Source of the DNA: Lachnospiraceae bacterium UBA4338
Lineage (GTDB): Bacteria > Bacillota > Clostridia > Lachnospirales > Lachnospiraceae
Direction of reading: 5' to 3'
Length of the DNA: 64,000 nucleotides
Assembly (NCBI GenBank): GCA_002393735.1
Contig: DGTK01000009.1
Location: 1-64,000 of the forward strand
Position numbers and translations under genes: made by a program. Numbering within the stretch: the stretch's first letter is position 1; each line of letters starts with the position of its first letter. The notes under the pieces are model-generated. The model ran no database searches. It was given only the letters and a program-made list of their open reading frames with translations, and was not told where the DNA came from. This document shows positions 6,984 to 16,720 of this stretch, one piece after another.

Positions 6984-9074
6984 TTATATAAGCGCATTGG
7001 CATCCAGAATAAGTGCAACCTCACCATCACCAAGAATGGTTGCACCACTGATTATCTTACATTTACCTACGAACTTGCCCATAGGCTTAATAACAATTTC
7101 CATCTGTCCAATAAGTTCATCAATTACAAGACCTGCAAGTCTGTCACCCTTCTTGGCAATAAGAACAATAATGTCATCATTAGGGTCTGTCTTGGATTCA
7201 ATATCAAGAACCTTATTAAGTCTTACAAGTGGAATAACATTGCCTCTTAAGTGAATAACTTCCTTACCCTGTACCAGTTTAATCTCATCAGGTCTGATAC
7301 TTTCAATTGTCTGAATGGTTCCAAGAGATATTGCATATTTCTCATCACCAACAATAACCATAAGTGCCTGAATAATAGCAAGTGTAAGCGGAAGTCTGAT
7401 GGAGAATACTGAACCTTCTCCAAGTTTGGTTCTGACTTCGATTTCACCACTTAATGCTTCAATCTTACTCTTAACAACGTCAAGACCTACACCTCTGCCG
7501 GATACATCTGTTACCTCTTTTGCTGTAGAGAAACTTGGCTGGAATAAAAGATCAATGGCTTCCTTGTCTGTCATTGTCTCGGCCTGTTCAGGTGTTATCT
7601 TTCCTTTTTCAACAGCCTTGGCCTTAACTGCCTCAACGTCTATACCATTACCATCATCCTTAACTTCAATAACTACGTTATTACCATCCTGGTATGCATC
7701 AAGGAAAATAGAGCCAACTTCCGGCTTACCTCTCTCAGCTCTTATCTCTGCACTTTCAAGACCATGGTCTGCTGAGTTACGAAGAAGATGCATCAAAGGA
7801 TCCCCGATTTCATCAACCACGGTTCTGTCAAGTTCTGTATCTTCACCGGTCATGTATAATTCCATCTTCTTATCAAGTTTCTTTGATAAGTCTCTGATCA
7901 TACGTGGGAATTTATTAACAACGCTTTCGATAGGCACCATTCTTACCTTCATTACTGATTCATGAAGATTTGTTGTTACACTTTCGAGATATTCAATCTG
8001 TTCATTAAAAGCAAGTGAATTCTGACCAACCTCTGTGCCTGCTACGCTGACAAGGGAGTTCTTCGCAATAATAAGCTCACTTACCAGATTCATAAGAACA
8101 TCCAGTTTCTCAATATCAACTCTGACTGTTCTGTTAACAGCCTTGGATGTCTTGGCATGATTAGCATTTGCAGCAGGAGCTGCAGCCTTGTTTTCCTTTG
8201 CCGCAGGCTTGGTTTCCTGAGCCTTAACTGCCGGGACTGTAGAAGTACTTGCAGCCGGCTTATCTTCTGCCTTAGGCTCAATCTTGCCACCAACTGCATC
8301 TTCAATTTCTGACACAAACTTGATGGCTGATATAACCTTCTCCAAAGGATGCTCTGTAAGAAATATAATGCTAAAATCACTGTCGAATTTCTCATCTTCA
8401 ATATCCTGAGATGACGGTTTGGATGAAATAACCTCACCAAGTTCTTCAAGTGCCTTAAATACAAGAAAAGCTCTTGCTGCTTTAAGTAAACAGCTTTCCT
8501 GAATATATACGCTTATACCATAGCAGAACATATTATTCTTATATGCTTCATCAATTACATGATATTCAACATCAGTAAGTTTAATATCTTTCCACTTATC
8601 TGCCTTGGCACTGCCTGCATTCTCTTCTGTCTTAGGTTCTTCTGCCTTAGGAGCCTCTTCTTTCTTTTCCTCCTTTGGAGCAGCGCCGCCCTTAGACTGC
8701 AATATATCATTAAGAGCTTTAATTAATGGCTCATTGTCATTGGTTCCTTCATCAGCATTCTGCTGAATATTGTCAAGATACTCTTCAAGAGCATCAAGAC
8801 ACTGGAATAAAAGATCAATCATTTCAGGATTAACCTTAATGGTATTGTTTCGAACCTCTGAAAATACATTTTCCATATCATGAGTAAGAGTCTGCATTCT
8901 CTTATAGCCCATAGTTCCGGCCATACCCTTAAGAGAGTGAGCAGCTCTGAAAATCTCATTTATGGTATCCATATTCTCAGCATCCTGCTCAAGTTCAAGA
9001 ATCTGAGTATTAAGATTCTGTAAATGCTCTTTAGTCTCATCAATAAAAATATCCAAATATTGACTAACGTCCAT
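6984..9074 (-). CDS. cheA: Chemotaxis histidine kinase CheA
   Basis: CheA autophosphorylates at the command of receptors and hands phosphate to CheY and CheB. All five domains are visible in about 696 residues: HPt with phospho-His in AAHSLKGMAGTMGY (about residue 48); a linker plus CheY-binding P2 domain (about 165-265); the dimerisation domain after VNRTVRVDIEKLDVLMNLV; the ATPase domain with HLLRNSADHG (N box) and SGRGVGLDVV (G box); and a C-terminal CheW-like domain. Linkers are rich in Ala/Lys/Glu. The ATG at 9074 is preferred over the adjacent GTG (9077) because it is 7 nt from GGAGG. Confidence 0.97.
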   Translation of the reverse strand: MDVSQYLDIFIDETKEHLQNLNTQILELEQDAENMDTINEIFRAAHSLKGMAGTMGYKRMQTLTHDMENVFSEVRNNTIKVNPEMIDLLFQCLDALEEYLDNIQQNADEGTNDNEPLIKALNDILQSKGGAAPKEEKKEEAPKAEEPKTEENAGSAKADKWKDIKLTDVEYHVIDEAYKNNMFCYGISVYIQESCLLKAARAFLVFKALEELGEVISSKPSSQDIEDEKFDSDFSIIFLTEHPLEKVISAIKFVSEIEDAVGGKIEPKAEDKPAASTSTVPAVKAQETKPAAKENKAAAPAANANHAKTSKAVNRTVRVDIEKLDVLMNLVSELIIAKNSLVSVAGTEVGQNSLAFNEQIEYLESVTTNLHESVMKVRMVPIESVVNKFPRMIRDLSKKLDKKMELYMTGEDTELDRTVVDEIGDPLMHLLRNSADHGLESAEIRAERGKPEVGSIFLDAYQDGNNVVIEVKDDGNGIDVEAVKAKAVEKGKITPEQAETMTDKEAIDLLFQPSFSTAKEVTDVSGRGVGLDVVKSKIEALSGEIEVRTKLGEGSVFSIRLPLTLAIIQALMVIVGDEKYAISLGTIQTIESIRPDEIKLVQGKEVIHLRGNVIPLVRLNKVLDIESKTDPNDDIIVLIAKKGDRLAGLVIDELIGQMEIVIKPMGKFVGKCKIISGATILGDGEVALILDANALI

Positions 9075-9076
9075 CA

Positions 9077-9652
9077 CTATACCTCCAAACTATTTATAAT
9101 TGCCCTTGCCATATCTTTAAGTGCCACAACTTCATGCGGAATCTCTTTCTTAATAATGCTTCCGGGCATTCCATATACTACTGAACTTTCTTTGTCCTGA
9201 ATCAGTACTTTTACTTTTTTATTTTTCATCAATTCTTCGATGCCAATAGTTCCATCAGAACCCATTCCGGTGAGTACAACTGCTATAACCTCATCATAAT
9301 TACATGTGGAGAGTGACTCATACATATAATTAGCGCACGGCTTAACTCCTTCTCTGAGTTTCTCATCAGAAAATCTGATATAATGCTCAGAGCCTCTTGG
9401 GATAATATTTAAATGCGTTCCTGCCTTGGCAATATATACATGCCCATTCTGAAGTTTCATACCATCAGCAGCTTCCACTACTTTAATCTTACTCATCTCA
9501 TCCAGTCTTAAGCTGAATGTTTTGGTAAAATCAAGTGGCATATGCTGTACGATAACTACAGGAACCTGTAAATCTTCTGGTAACTGTGGAATAATAGCAT
9601 TTAAGGCTTTTGGCCCCCCGGTCGATGAAGCAATTGCTATTATTTTATTCAT
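9077..9652 (-). CDS. cheB: CheB-type chemoreceptor methylesterase, catalytic domain only
   Basis: The 191 residues cover just the CheB methylesterase/deamidase domain, which removes methyl groups from receptor glutamates. The catalytic triad is present: Ser10 in SSTGGPKALN, His37 in VQHMPL, and Asp133 in LTGMGSDG. A standard CheB has about 350 residues with an N-terminal CheY-like receiver; that receiver is missing here. The 207-nt upstream region does not encode it but holds a promoter and terminator, so this is not a simple frameshift. It heads the cheB-cheA-cheW-cheC-cheD-fliA unit. Regulation by CheA phosphorylation must differ from the textbook scheme or use another protein. Confidence 0.93.
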   Translation of the reverse strand: MNKIIAIASSTGGPKALNAIIPQLPEDLQVPVVIVQHMPLDFTKTFSLRLDEMSKIKVVEAADGMKLQNGHVYIAKAGTHLNIIPRGSEHYIRFSDEKLREGVKPCANYMYESLSTCNYDEVIAVVLTGMGSDGTIGIEELMKNKKVKVLIQDKESSVVYGMPGSIIKKEIPHEVVALKDMARAIINSLEV

Positions 9653-9705
9653 ACTTCATACCTTTTCTCTACTCGTTAAAACTCGCAATTATCACAAGTC
9701 TACAG

Positions 9706-9719
9706 TAATTATAACACAT
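9706..9719 (-). promoter_or_regulatory. Extended -10 promoter upstream of cheB
   Basis: On the minus strand a perfect -10 TATAAT (9708-9713) is preceded by TGT, forming an extended -10 (TGnTATAAT). No good -35 box is present at 16-18 nt. It lies between the terminator of the PilZ gene and cheB and would start the chemotaxis unit. The 14-nt core is identical to that upstream of flbD (23269-23282). Confidence 0.65.
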
Positions 9720-9810
9720 CCCAAACTACTCATGCGTGCATCTTTGTAATTCATGGCATTTTCTACGTTTTAACACATAAAATCACTTATTTTTGGGCAA
9801 AATAAACAAA

Positions 9811-9837
9811 ACCTTCCACTCTTTTTAGATGGAAGGT
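9811..9837 (-). terminator. Terminator after the PilZ gene
   Basis: An 8-bp stem pairs 9811-9818 with 9830-9837, followed on the minus strand by a T-rich tract (9801-9810). It is 23 nt downstream of the PilZ stop codon and separates the flbD-PilZ unit from the che unit. Confidence 0.75.
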
Positions 9838-9859
9838 CTTATCTTCATAAAAATTATTA

Positions 9860-10603
9860 TTAAAATTCTCTTCTTCTTTTCTTTCGTTCTTCTTCAAATA
9901 TGTATCTTATTATCTCTTCTCTTTCACCATTTGAGATATTTACATATTTGACTCTGTGTTCATACATTCCAGGTCTGTTTTCAAGTTCCCTGCAGCTAAG
10001 TACCTGGGATACACAGGTATATTCCCTGTTCTTGCCATTGAATACCAAAGAGAATGAAACCACAATATTATTCATCATTTCATGAGGCTCTTTGGCCATA
10101 AACCTTACACCGCCGCCACTGATATCGAGCACTGTTCCTTCAATGGTTGGAAGATCTTCATATGCAAATGAATGCTTATGCTCAAGATTTAACTTCTCTC
10201 CGCCTGAAAGTTCCCTGATATTAATAGTCATATTAGTGGAATATCTGTAATATTCCCTTCTCTGATATTTCTGAAGATTACTGATTAACTGAATCTTTAC
10301 CAAATAAATATTGGAGCTCTTGTATCTCTCAACTACTCTTACAAAGCACTGGAATAAGCCTTTTGTGCAGAAGAATCTTACATCATATTCTCCGTCAACC
10401 GGAAGAAGCACCAGTTTAGCCTGTTCCATAGGCATAAGAATTTCAAGAGTCTCATCATCAATAATATCAAGCACCTTGGATTCGTACTTTTTCTTTTTAT
10501 AAGTACCGTCATCCATGCGCACCCTCTCAACGGATTCAAGTTCTATCTTGGATCCAGGTGTTACATATTTACTTAAAGTTAGTCCTTTGTCTGTACTTTT
10601 CAT
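9860..10603 (-). CDS. PilZ-domain c-di-GMP-binding flagellar brake protein (YcgR/YpfA type)
   Basis: A 247-residue two-domain protein. The N-terminal half resembles the YcgR-like N-domain. The C-terminal half is a PilZ domain with both c-di-GMP contact motifs intact: RxxxR at Arg116-Arg120 (QRREYYR) and DxSxxG at Asp160-Gly165. By homology to YpfA/YcgR proteins it should slow or stop the flagellar motor, via MotA or the switch, when c-di-GMP is high. The start overlaps the end of flhG by 4 nt, so it is translationally coupled to the flagellar operon. It is followed by a terminator. Confidence 0.9.
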   Translation of the reverse strand: MKSTDKGLTLSKYVTPGSKIELESVERVRMDDGTYKKKKYESKVLDIIDDETLEILMPMEQAKLVLLPVDGEYDVRFFCTKGLFQCFVRVVERYKSSNIYLVKIQLISNLQKYQRREYYRYSTNMTINIRELSGGEKLNLEHKHSFAYEDLPTIEGTVLDISGGGVRFMAKEPHEMMNNIVVSFSLVFNGKNREYTCVSQVLSCRELENRPGMYEHRVKYVNISNGEREEIIRYIFEEERKKRRREF

Positions 10604-11478
10604 TGATATTTTTTACCAGCTACAATATGTGAAAAGAATGCAGCCATACCCCTCTTTTTAAGTTTTTGATTCATTTCCTTATTCATTAAAACATTAGCTA
10701 TTCTTTCATAACTCTGAGCAGATTTAGCCTTTGGATTGGCTATGGAAATAGGTATCTGCTGTTTTACATTATCAGATAATTCCTTATCCCTTGGAACGCT
10801 TCCAAGATACTCAAGAGGAATCTTAAGATATGTCTGAACAACTCTGTTTAATTTACTAAATAATACCCTTCCTTCTTCTTCTGAATCCACCACGTTGGTA
10901 ATAACCTTAATAAGTGTACTTTCAGTAGAAAATCTGGAATGAAGACTTAATGCTTTAAGCAGTGAATACGAATCAGTAATTGATGCAGGATCCGTGGTCA
11001 TAACCACCAAAACTTCTCCACTTGCTGCTAAGAATTCCTTAACATCATCATGTATTCCTGCCGCGGTATCAATAATAATTATATCTGCCATTGCATCAAG
11101 TTCTGCAAGATTCTGAATGATATATTCAAGATATTCACGGCTTAAGTTACTCATACCCGTAATACCTGAGCCACCGGATACAAAACCTATTCCTTCAGGT
11201 CCCCAGGTAATAATATCTCTCATATGCATACCCTTATATAACAAATCATATAAGGTATAGTGCGGAATTGCACCAAACATTACCTCAATATTTGCCATAC
11301 CCAAATCGGCATCCAAAATGATTACTCTTTGTCCCATTCTTTGTAACTGAATGGCAAGATTAATTGCTGTATTGGATTTACCAACACCACCCTTACCGCC
11401 TGTTACGGCAATAACTCTTGATACCGGACGGGTCTGCTGTGCTTTTATTATATTTCTAAGTTGTTGAGCCTGATCCAT
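10600..11478 (-). CDS. flhG: Flagellar number regulator FlhG (MinD-like ATPase)
   Basis: A 292-residue ParA/MinD-family ATPase with a deviant Walker A, TGGKGGVGKSNTAINLA (about residue 25-42), a Walker B region around IIIIDTAAGIHD, and a C-terminal amphipathic, basic end suitable for membrane binding. With FlhF it controls the number and placement of flagella; FlhG stimulates the FlhF GTPase and binds FliM/FliY. It follows flhF by 9 nt, as in B. subtilis (ylxH). Confidence 0.95.
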   Translation of the reverse strand: MDQAQQLRNIIKAQQTRPVSRVIAVTGGKGGVGKSNTAINLAIQLQRMGQRVIILDADLGMANIEVMFGAIPHYTLYDLLYKGMHMRDIITWGPEGIGFVSGGSGITGMSNLSREYLEYIIQNLAELDAMADIIIIDTAAGIHDDVKEFLAASGEVLVVMTTDPASITDSYSLLKALSLHSRFSTESTLIKVITNVVDSEEEGRVLFSKLNRVVQTYLKIPLEYLGSVPRDKELSDNVKQQIPISIANPKAKSAQSYERIANVLMNKEMNQKLKKRGMAAFFSHIVAGKKYQ

Positions 11479-11487
11479 ATTCCCTCC

Positions 11488-12753
11488 TTATCTTCCACCT
11501 AACAGTTTCTTAACGATGGACTGTGGATTGAATACTTCAATGTCGTCAGGCACATTCTGTCCTGTAGTTACATAACCTATAGGAGCAAGTGTATGCATCC
11601 TTATATTTAATATATTACCATAAGATGATGTTTCATCCAACTTGGTAAATATAATTTTATAATCAAATACTTCTTTGTAGCAGTCAACAACACTTAAAAG
11701 GTCTGTATATTTGGTAGTTGCAGACAATACAAGGAATACTTCTATTTCTGTTTTTTCTTTTACAAAATTGATATATTCAGCCATTGTATCTCTCTGCTCT
11801 TCATTCTTATGAGAATGTCCTGCAGTATCAACAAGTACATAATCAAAATCCTGGAAATTGGTTAATGCCTGATTCAGATCATCCATATTATAAATAATAA
11901 CAAATGGAACCTGAAGAATATTAGCATATGTATGAAGTTGTTCTGCAGCTGCAATTCTGTATGTATCTGCAGTTATAAAAGCCACTTTCTTCTTTTCTTC
12001 AAGGCGCATTTTGGATGCAATTTTGGCAATTGTGGTAGTCTTTCCAACACCGGTTGTACCAACAAAGAAAATATACTTAGGTCCTTTTTCAGCCGGTTTA
12101 ATAGGCTCAGGATTGCCAAATTTAAGAATCATTCTCTGATAGATATGAGAAACAATATATTCCATTGGCATTTCTTCGCCGCCGTATTTCTGAGTCTCAC
12201 CAATAATCTGCTCTACAAAGGAAGATTTAACCTCATTGTCTTCAAGGCTTTCTGCAATAACTCCATAAACCTTGTCACTGTCATCCACGCCTTCTGTTGA
12301 CATGATATTATTATTAATGGCCTTGGTATCCTCTTCCATTACCTTCTTGGCTGATTTATAAGGCGCAGGAGCAGGTGCCGGATTAGGAGCCACATCTTTA
12401 GTTTCATTAACAGGTGTTGCTGACCCATTCTCATTATTTCTCTCCTGTTTATTAACAACCTCAGCAACCTGTGATATTGTCTTTAAATCAATATCATCCC
12501 TGGCATAATAATCAACTCTGCTACTGCTTTCGCCAATTTGAACAGGCGGCATTGGCTGTGGCTTCTTGTCAATACCGCTCTGCTGTTCTTCTAAAGCAAC
12601 GGTAATTTCGACAAAAGGTGCCTTAAAAAGTTTAAGTATGCCTTTTTGCTTTACTGTTCTGGAATTCATCAGTACAACATCTGCACCAAGTTCCTTCTTG
12701 GCAATATTCATTGCTTCATCTTCAGTTTTTGCACTATACTTCTTAATTATCAT
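11488..12753 (-). CDS. flhF: Signal-recognition-particle-like GTPase FlhF
   Basis: A 421-residue protein with a variable N-terminal B domain (to about 150) and a C-terminal NG GTPase domain of the SRP family. The P-loop is GTTGVGKTTTIAKIASK (about residue 230); further motifs are TADTYRIAAAEQL, DTAGHSH and FTKLDE. It helps define where flagella are built. The start overlaps the flhA stop by one base (TAATG), indicating translational coupling. Confidence 0.95.
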   Translation of the reverse strand: MIIKKYSAKTEDEAMNIAKKELGADVVLMNSRTVKQKGILKLFKAPFVEITVALEEQQSGIDKKPQPMPPVQIGESSSRVDYYARDDIDLKTISQVAEVVNKQERNNENGSATPVNETKDVAPNPAPAPAPYKSAKKVMEEDTKAINNNIMSTEGVDDSDKVYGVIAESLEDNEVKSSFVEQIIGETQKYGGEEMPMEYIVSHIYQRMILKFGNPEPIKPAEKGPKYIFFVGTTGVGKTTTIAKIASKMRLEEKKKVAFITADTYRIAAAEQLHTYANILQVPFVIIYNMDDLNQALTNFQDFDYVLVDTAGHSHKNEEQRDTMAEYINFVKEKTEIEVFLVLSATTKYTDLLSVVDCYKEVFDYKIIFTKLDETSSYGNILNIRMHTLAPIGYVTTGQNVPDDIEVFNPQSIVKKLLGGR

Positions 12754-14792
12754 TACGCGCTCACCATCCCAACAGACTGAAGTTCAATATTTGAATCAAT
12801 CTCGTTATAAGATATTACAATTAAATCCTTAAAATAATCTTCGCTTAGTTTCTTAAAATACATTCTAACAATAGGTGATGTCAGAATAATCGGGCTTCTT
12901 CCAATTCTCTCTAATTTCTCAACCTCTGTCTCAGTATTCTTCATAATGGTTTTGACTTTTTCCGGATCGAGATTAATATATGCTCCCTGCTCTGTCTGCT
13001 TAACGGAAGACATTATATCCTGTTCTACCTTCGGATCAAGTGTTACCACACTAACTGTTTCATTGCTTGGAAAATACTTGCTGGATATTGCCCTTTTAAG
13101 CGACTGTCTTACATATTCCGTAAGAATATCCGTATCCCTTGTTACAGTGGCATGATCTGCCAGTGTTTCAAATATGGTCAAAAGGTCTCTTATTGAGATA
13201 CCCTCTCTTAACAGATTCTGAAGAACTTTCTGTATCTCACCAAGACTAAGAAGCTTAGGTGTAAGTTCATCAATAAGTGCAGGATTTGATTCCCTTAAAT
13301 TATCAATAAGTTTCTGAACATCCTGTCTTGTAAGAAGTTCTGCCAGATGATGTCTTATTATCTCTGTTAAATGAGTTGCAATGATTGAAGGCGGGTCAAC
13401 AACCGTATAACCTGCAGCCTCTGCCCTTTCTCTCTGTCCTTCTGTAATCCATATGGCCGGCAGATGGAAAGATGGTTCAAAAGTAGGTATACCGGTTACC
13501 TCTTCAGTAACATATCCCGGATTCATTGCCATATAATGGTCAAAAAGAATCTCGCCCTCAGAAACCTGTATTCCTTTAATCTTTATAATATACTGATTCG
13601 GATTAAGCTGAATATTATCTCTTAATCTGATTATAGGCACTACTGTACCAAGTTCCAATGCTATCTGTCTACGTATCATTACAACACGGTCAAGAAGGTC
13701 ACCACCCTGGTTTACATCTGCAAGGGGAATAATACCATATCCAAATTCCAGTTCGATGGGGTCCACCTGCAAAAGCGAATTGACATTCTCAGGCTGCCGC
13801 ATCTGTTCGGTTGCAGCCTCATCAGTATCAACCTCTGTTGAAACCTTCTCAGTATCAAGAGAATTGGCTACTATTCGGCCTACAATAATAAACAAAGCAC
13901 CAAAGCCCACAAACAAAAGAATATTAAGAGGTGTCAGTATACCAAGCGCCATAACAGTGGCACCAACCAAGTACAATACCTTTGGTACACCGAATAACTG
14001 CTTAACAAGTACTTCACCAAAGTCAGCATCCTTAGAGCCCTTGGTTACCAGGATACCTGTTGCCAGCGAAATAAGCAGGGATGGAATCTGTGATACAAGA
14101 CCATCACCGATTGTAAGTATTACATACTTATTAAGAGCTTCCATAATAGCCAGGTTCTCATTAATCATGCCCATGGCTATACCGCCGACTACGTTAACAC
14201 CGGTAATGATAAGACCGGCTGTGGCATCTCCCTTTACGTACTTAACGGCACCATCCATGGAACCGAAGAAAGATGCTTCACTTTGTATTTTCTCACGTCT
14301 GATTTTGGCTTCTTCATCTGTAATTGCACCGGTATTAAGATCGGCATCAATCGCCATCTGCTTACCGGGCATGGCATCGAGTGTAAATCTTGCAGTTACT
14401 TCTGCAACTCTTTCAGAACCTTTGTTGATAACAACAAACTGAATAATTACAAGGATTATGAAAATAATTACACCAACAACCAGATTACCGCTACCTACAA
14501 ATGAACCGAAGGTCTGAACCACGTTTCCCGGATTACCCGTTGTAAGAATCAGTCTTGTTGATGAAACGTTAAGTGCAATTCTGAATATGGTTGTAAAAAG
14601 AAGTACCGTCGGGAAAAATGACATATCCAGAACTTCTTTTGCAAACATACAGCCAAAAAGAATAATAAAGGCAATTGATATATTAAGTGCAAGACCAACG
14701 TCCAAAAGCCAGTTAGGAATAGGAACAATAAGCATTACGACAGCTGCAAGCAGATACAGGGCAACGCCTATATCAGATCTTTTCATCTTCAT
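12753..14792 (-). CDS. flhA: Flagellar export gate protein FlhA
   Basis: A 679-residue integral membrane protein with an N-terminal region of about eight helices (residues 10-320) and a large cytosolic domain that docks export substrates. The conserved FHIPEP-family loop is seen around TRFTLDAMPGKQMAID and the subsequent GAITDEEAKIRRE. It forms the nonameric gate ring of the flagellar type III export apparatus with FlhB, FliP, FliQ and FliR. Strong RBS (AAAGGAGG) before the ATG at 14792. Confidence 0.97.
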   Translation of the reverse strand: MKMKRSDIGVALYLLAAVVMLIVPIPNWLLDVGLALNISIAFIILFGCMFAKEVLDMSFFPTVLLFTTIFRIALNVSSTRLILTTGNPGNVVQTFGSFVGSGNLVVGVIIFIILVIIQFVVINKGSERVAEVTARFTLDAMPGKQMAIDADLNTGAITDEEAKIRREKIQSEASFFGSMDGAVKYVKGDATAGLIITGVNVVGGIAMGMINENLAIMEALNKYVILTIGDGLVSQIPSLLISLATGILVTKGSKDADFGEVLVKQLFGVPKVLYLVGATVMALGILTPLNILLFVGFGALFIIVGRIVANSLDTEKVSTEVDTDEAATEQMRQPENVNSLLQVDPIELEFGYGIIPLADVNQGGDLLDRVVMIRRQIALELGTVVPIIRLRDNIQLNPNQYIIKIKGIQVSEGEILFDHYMAMNPGYVTEEVTGIPTFEPSFHLPAIWITEGQRERAEAAGYTVVDPPSIIATHLTEIIRHHLAELLTRQDVQKLIDNLRESNPALIDELTPKLLSLGEIQKVLQNLLREGISIRDLLTIFETLADHATVTRDTDILTEYVRQSLKRAISSKYFPSNETVSVVTLDPKVEQDIMSSVKQTEQGAYINLDPEKVKTIMKNTETEVEKLERIGRSPIILTSPIVRMYFKKLSEDYFKDLIVISYNEIDSNIELQSVGMVSA

Positions 14793-14823
14793 GCTTTTTC
14801 CTCCTTTCCCTTACAAAATAAAT

Positions 14824-15936
14824 TTATACTTTGCCTTTGACTTTATAAACATATGCAATAATGTCAGCAACCGCCTTGTATAACTCCGGTGGAATAACCT
14901 CTTCCAACTCCACATTGTGATAAAGCATTCTGGCAAGAGGCTTATTCTCAACTATCTCTATATGATTTTCCTTCGCAATCTCTTTAATCTTCTGAGCCAG
15001 ATGATCAGCACCCTTCGCCACAACATAAGGCGCATCATACTTATCAGGGTCATACTTAAGCGCTACCGCAAAATGCGTAGGGTTTGTAATAACCACATCC
15101 GCCTTTGGAAGTTCCTGCATCATACGTCTTTGGGACGCCTGCATCATCCTCTGCCTGATTTTACCCTTAATCTGCGGATCACCTTCGGAATTCTTGTACT
15201 CATCCTTGACTTCCTGCTTGGTCATCTTCATATCATCATTGAATTTCCATCTCTGATAAAAAAGATCAGCAAAGGCAATAATCAGATAAAACATGGAGAT
15301 TTTAATACCCAGATTAAAAACCTCCGTCCCCAGCAGTTCCACAGTCTGTTCAACCGGCATATCAAAAATATAAAAAATATTCGGCCACAGATTCTTAACG
15401 CTGGAATAAACTATATAAAATATCATAAGTATTTTCACTATCGCCTTAAGAAGCTCAATAAGTGCATTTAGCGAAAAGAATTTCTTAAAACCCGTTAAAG
15501 GATTTAATTTATTAAATTTAGGCTGCAGCGGCTTGGCCGTCGGCTTCCACTTGACCTGCACAACCTCACAAACAATACCCACAACAAGGGCAAGCAGCGC
15601 AAACGGAGCAATCATCAGGAGCATCTGAAGCATTATCTGCCTGATAATGTCCATTATCTCCCAGCTTAAATCCCCGGAACTTGCGGAAATATGCGTTATA
15701 TCTGGAATTTTGGCAAATACAGCCTTAAAAACGTTGATAAAATCCCCGCCTAGATGTCCTACCCAAATCTTCAGAAGCACAAACATCGCAAGAAGGCTGA
15801 ATCCTAAGTTAATCTCCTTACTTTTGGCAACCTGTCCTTCTTTTCTGGCGTCATCTAACTTTTTGGCAGTAGGCTGTTCAGTTTTCTCTCCGCCCGGACC
15901 ATCCTTGGCGAATAACTGAAGATTATATTCCAGCAT
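14824..15936 (-). CDS. flhB: Flagellar export switch protein FlhB
   Basis: A 370-residue membrane protein with four helices and a cytosolic domain that autocleaves at NPTH (residues 285-288, in VITNPTHFAVAL), switching export specificity from hook to filament proteins. The N-terminus carries the typical KTEQPTAKKLDDARKEGQVAKS segment. Its start lies 14 nt inside the end of fliR. The C-terminal part has a stand-alone paralogue at 46944-47243. Confidence 0.97.
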   Translation of the reverse strand: MLEYNLQLFAKDGPGGEKTEQPTAKKLDDARKEGQVAKSKEINLGFSLLAMFVLLKIWVGHLGGDFINVFKAVFAKIPDITHISASSGDLSWEIMDIIRQIMLQMLLMIAPFALLALVVGIVCEVVQVKWKPTAKPLQPKFNKLNPLTGFKKFFSLNALIELLKAIVKILMIFYIVYSSVKNLWPNIFYIFDMPVEQTVELLGTEVFNLGIKISMFYLIIAFADLFYQRWKFNDDMKMTKQEVKDEYKNSEGDPQIKGKIRQRMMQASQRRMMQELPKADVVITNPTHFAVALKYDPDKYDAPYVVAKGADHLAQKIKEIAKENHIEIVENKPLARMLYHNVELEEVIPPELYKAVADIIAYVYKVKGKV

Positions 15937-16717
15937 TCATTAAGCCCTCAACCATTCTGACTATCATCTGTCTCATATGTGTATATATAAGATCAGATAT
16001 TCTTGGCAACATAGCTACACTAAAGAATAAAACCGCCATACCTGTAAGTACCTTAAGCTGAATACCTACAGCAAACATATTCATCTGCGGCGCAACCTTG
16101 GCAAGTATACCAAGTACCGCATTAAGCAGCATTATGGTGCAGAATACCGGCAGACAGATTCGAAGACCTATCAGCATATATTCGCCCATAAATACTATAA
16201 AAGAATCCAGAATCTTATCATAATTTATGACTACATCACCCACAGGAATAAGTGTAAATGTTTCAGCCAGTGCTGATATAAGATACTGATACATACCGCT
16301 TATTATCATAATAAGCATAACCATGTATCTGTAATAAACTCCGGTGATTGTAGCATTCTCTCTTGAAGTCGGATCCATGACATTCGCCATACCAAGACCC
16401 ATTTCCACGTCAACCAGTCTTCCTGCAAAAAGCACCACCGTGGTACAGATATTTGCACCGAGACCTATCAGAAGTCCCGCCGCCGCCTCTTTTAAAATAA
16501 TGGTGGTTAAATCAATAATAGTTTCCACCATCAGTACTTCGTGAGGAGCTGTTGCATAATAAAGCAGTATTGCTATAAAAACGGAGGTACCAATTTTAAC
16601 CCTGCCGGGTATGGTATTCTCGCCCCAGAAAGGCGCTGCAAATACAAAGCAGCTGACTCTCACCAGTATAAGCAGGAAATATTCTAATTCCTGAATAGAA
16701 AAAGAATAATCTATCAT
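15923..16717 (-). CDS. fliR: Flagellar export gate protein FliR
   Basis: A 264-residue hydrophobic protein with about six membrane helices. It forms the core export gate with FliP and FliQ. Typical features are FVFAAPFWGENTIPGRVKIG near the start and the central segment GLGMANVMDPTS. It follows fliQ after 3 nt and overlaps flhB. Confidence 0.95.
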   Translation of the reverse strand: MIDYSFSIQELEYFLLILVRVSCFVFAAPFWGENTIPGRVKIGTSVFIAILLYYATAPHEVLMVETIIDLTTIILKEAAAGLLIGLGANICTTVVLFAGRLVDVEMGLGMANVMDPTSRENATITGVYYRYMVMLIMIISGMYQYLISALAETFTLIPVGDVVINYDKILDSFIVFMGEYMLIGLRICLPVFCTIMLLNAVLGILAKVAPQMNMFAVGIQLKVLTGMAVLFFSVAMLPRISDLIYTHMRQMIVRMVEGLMNAGI

Positions 16718-16720
16718 AGG

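Noticed and set aside
7399..7965. Plus-strand open frame of 188 codons
   Set aside because: Antisense to cheA; Ser/Leu-rich shadow without motifs.
13756..14442. Plus-strand open frame of 228 codons
   Set aside because: Lies antisense within flhA, has no protein-like motif and is a codon-composition shadow.
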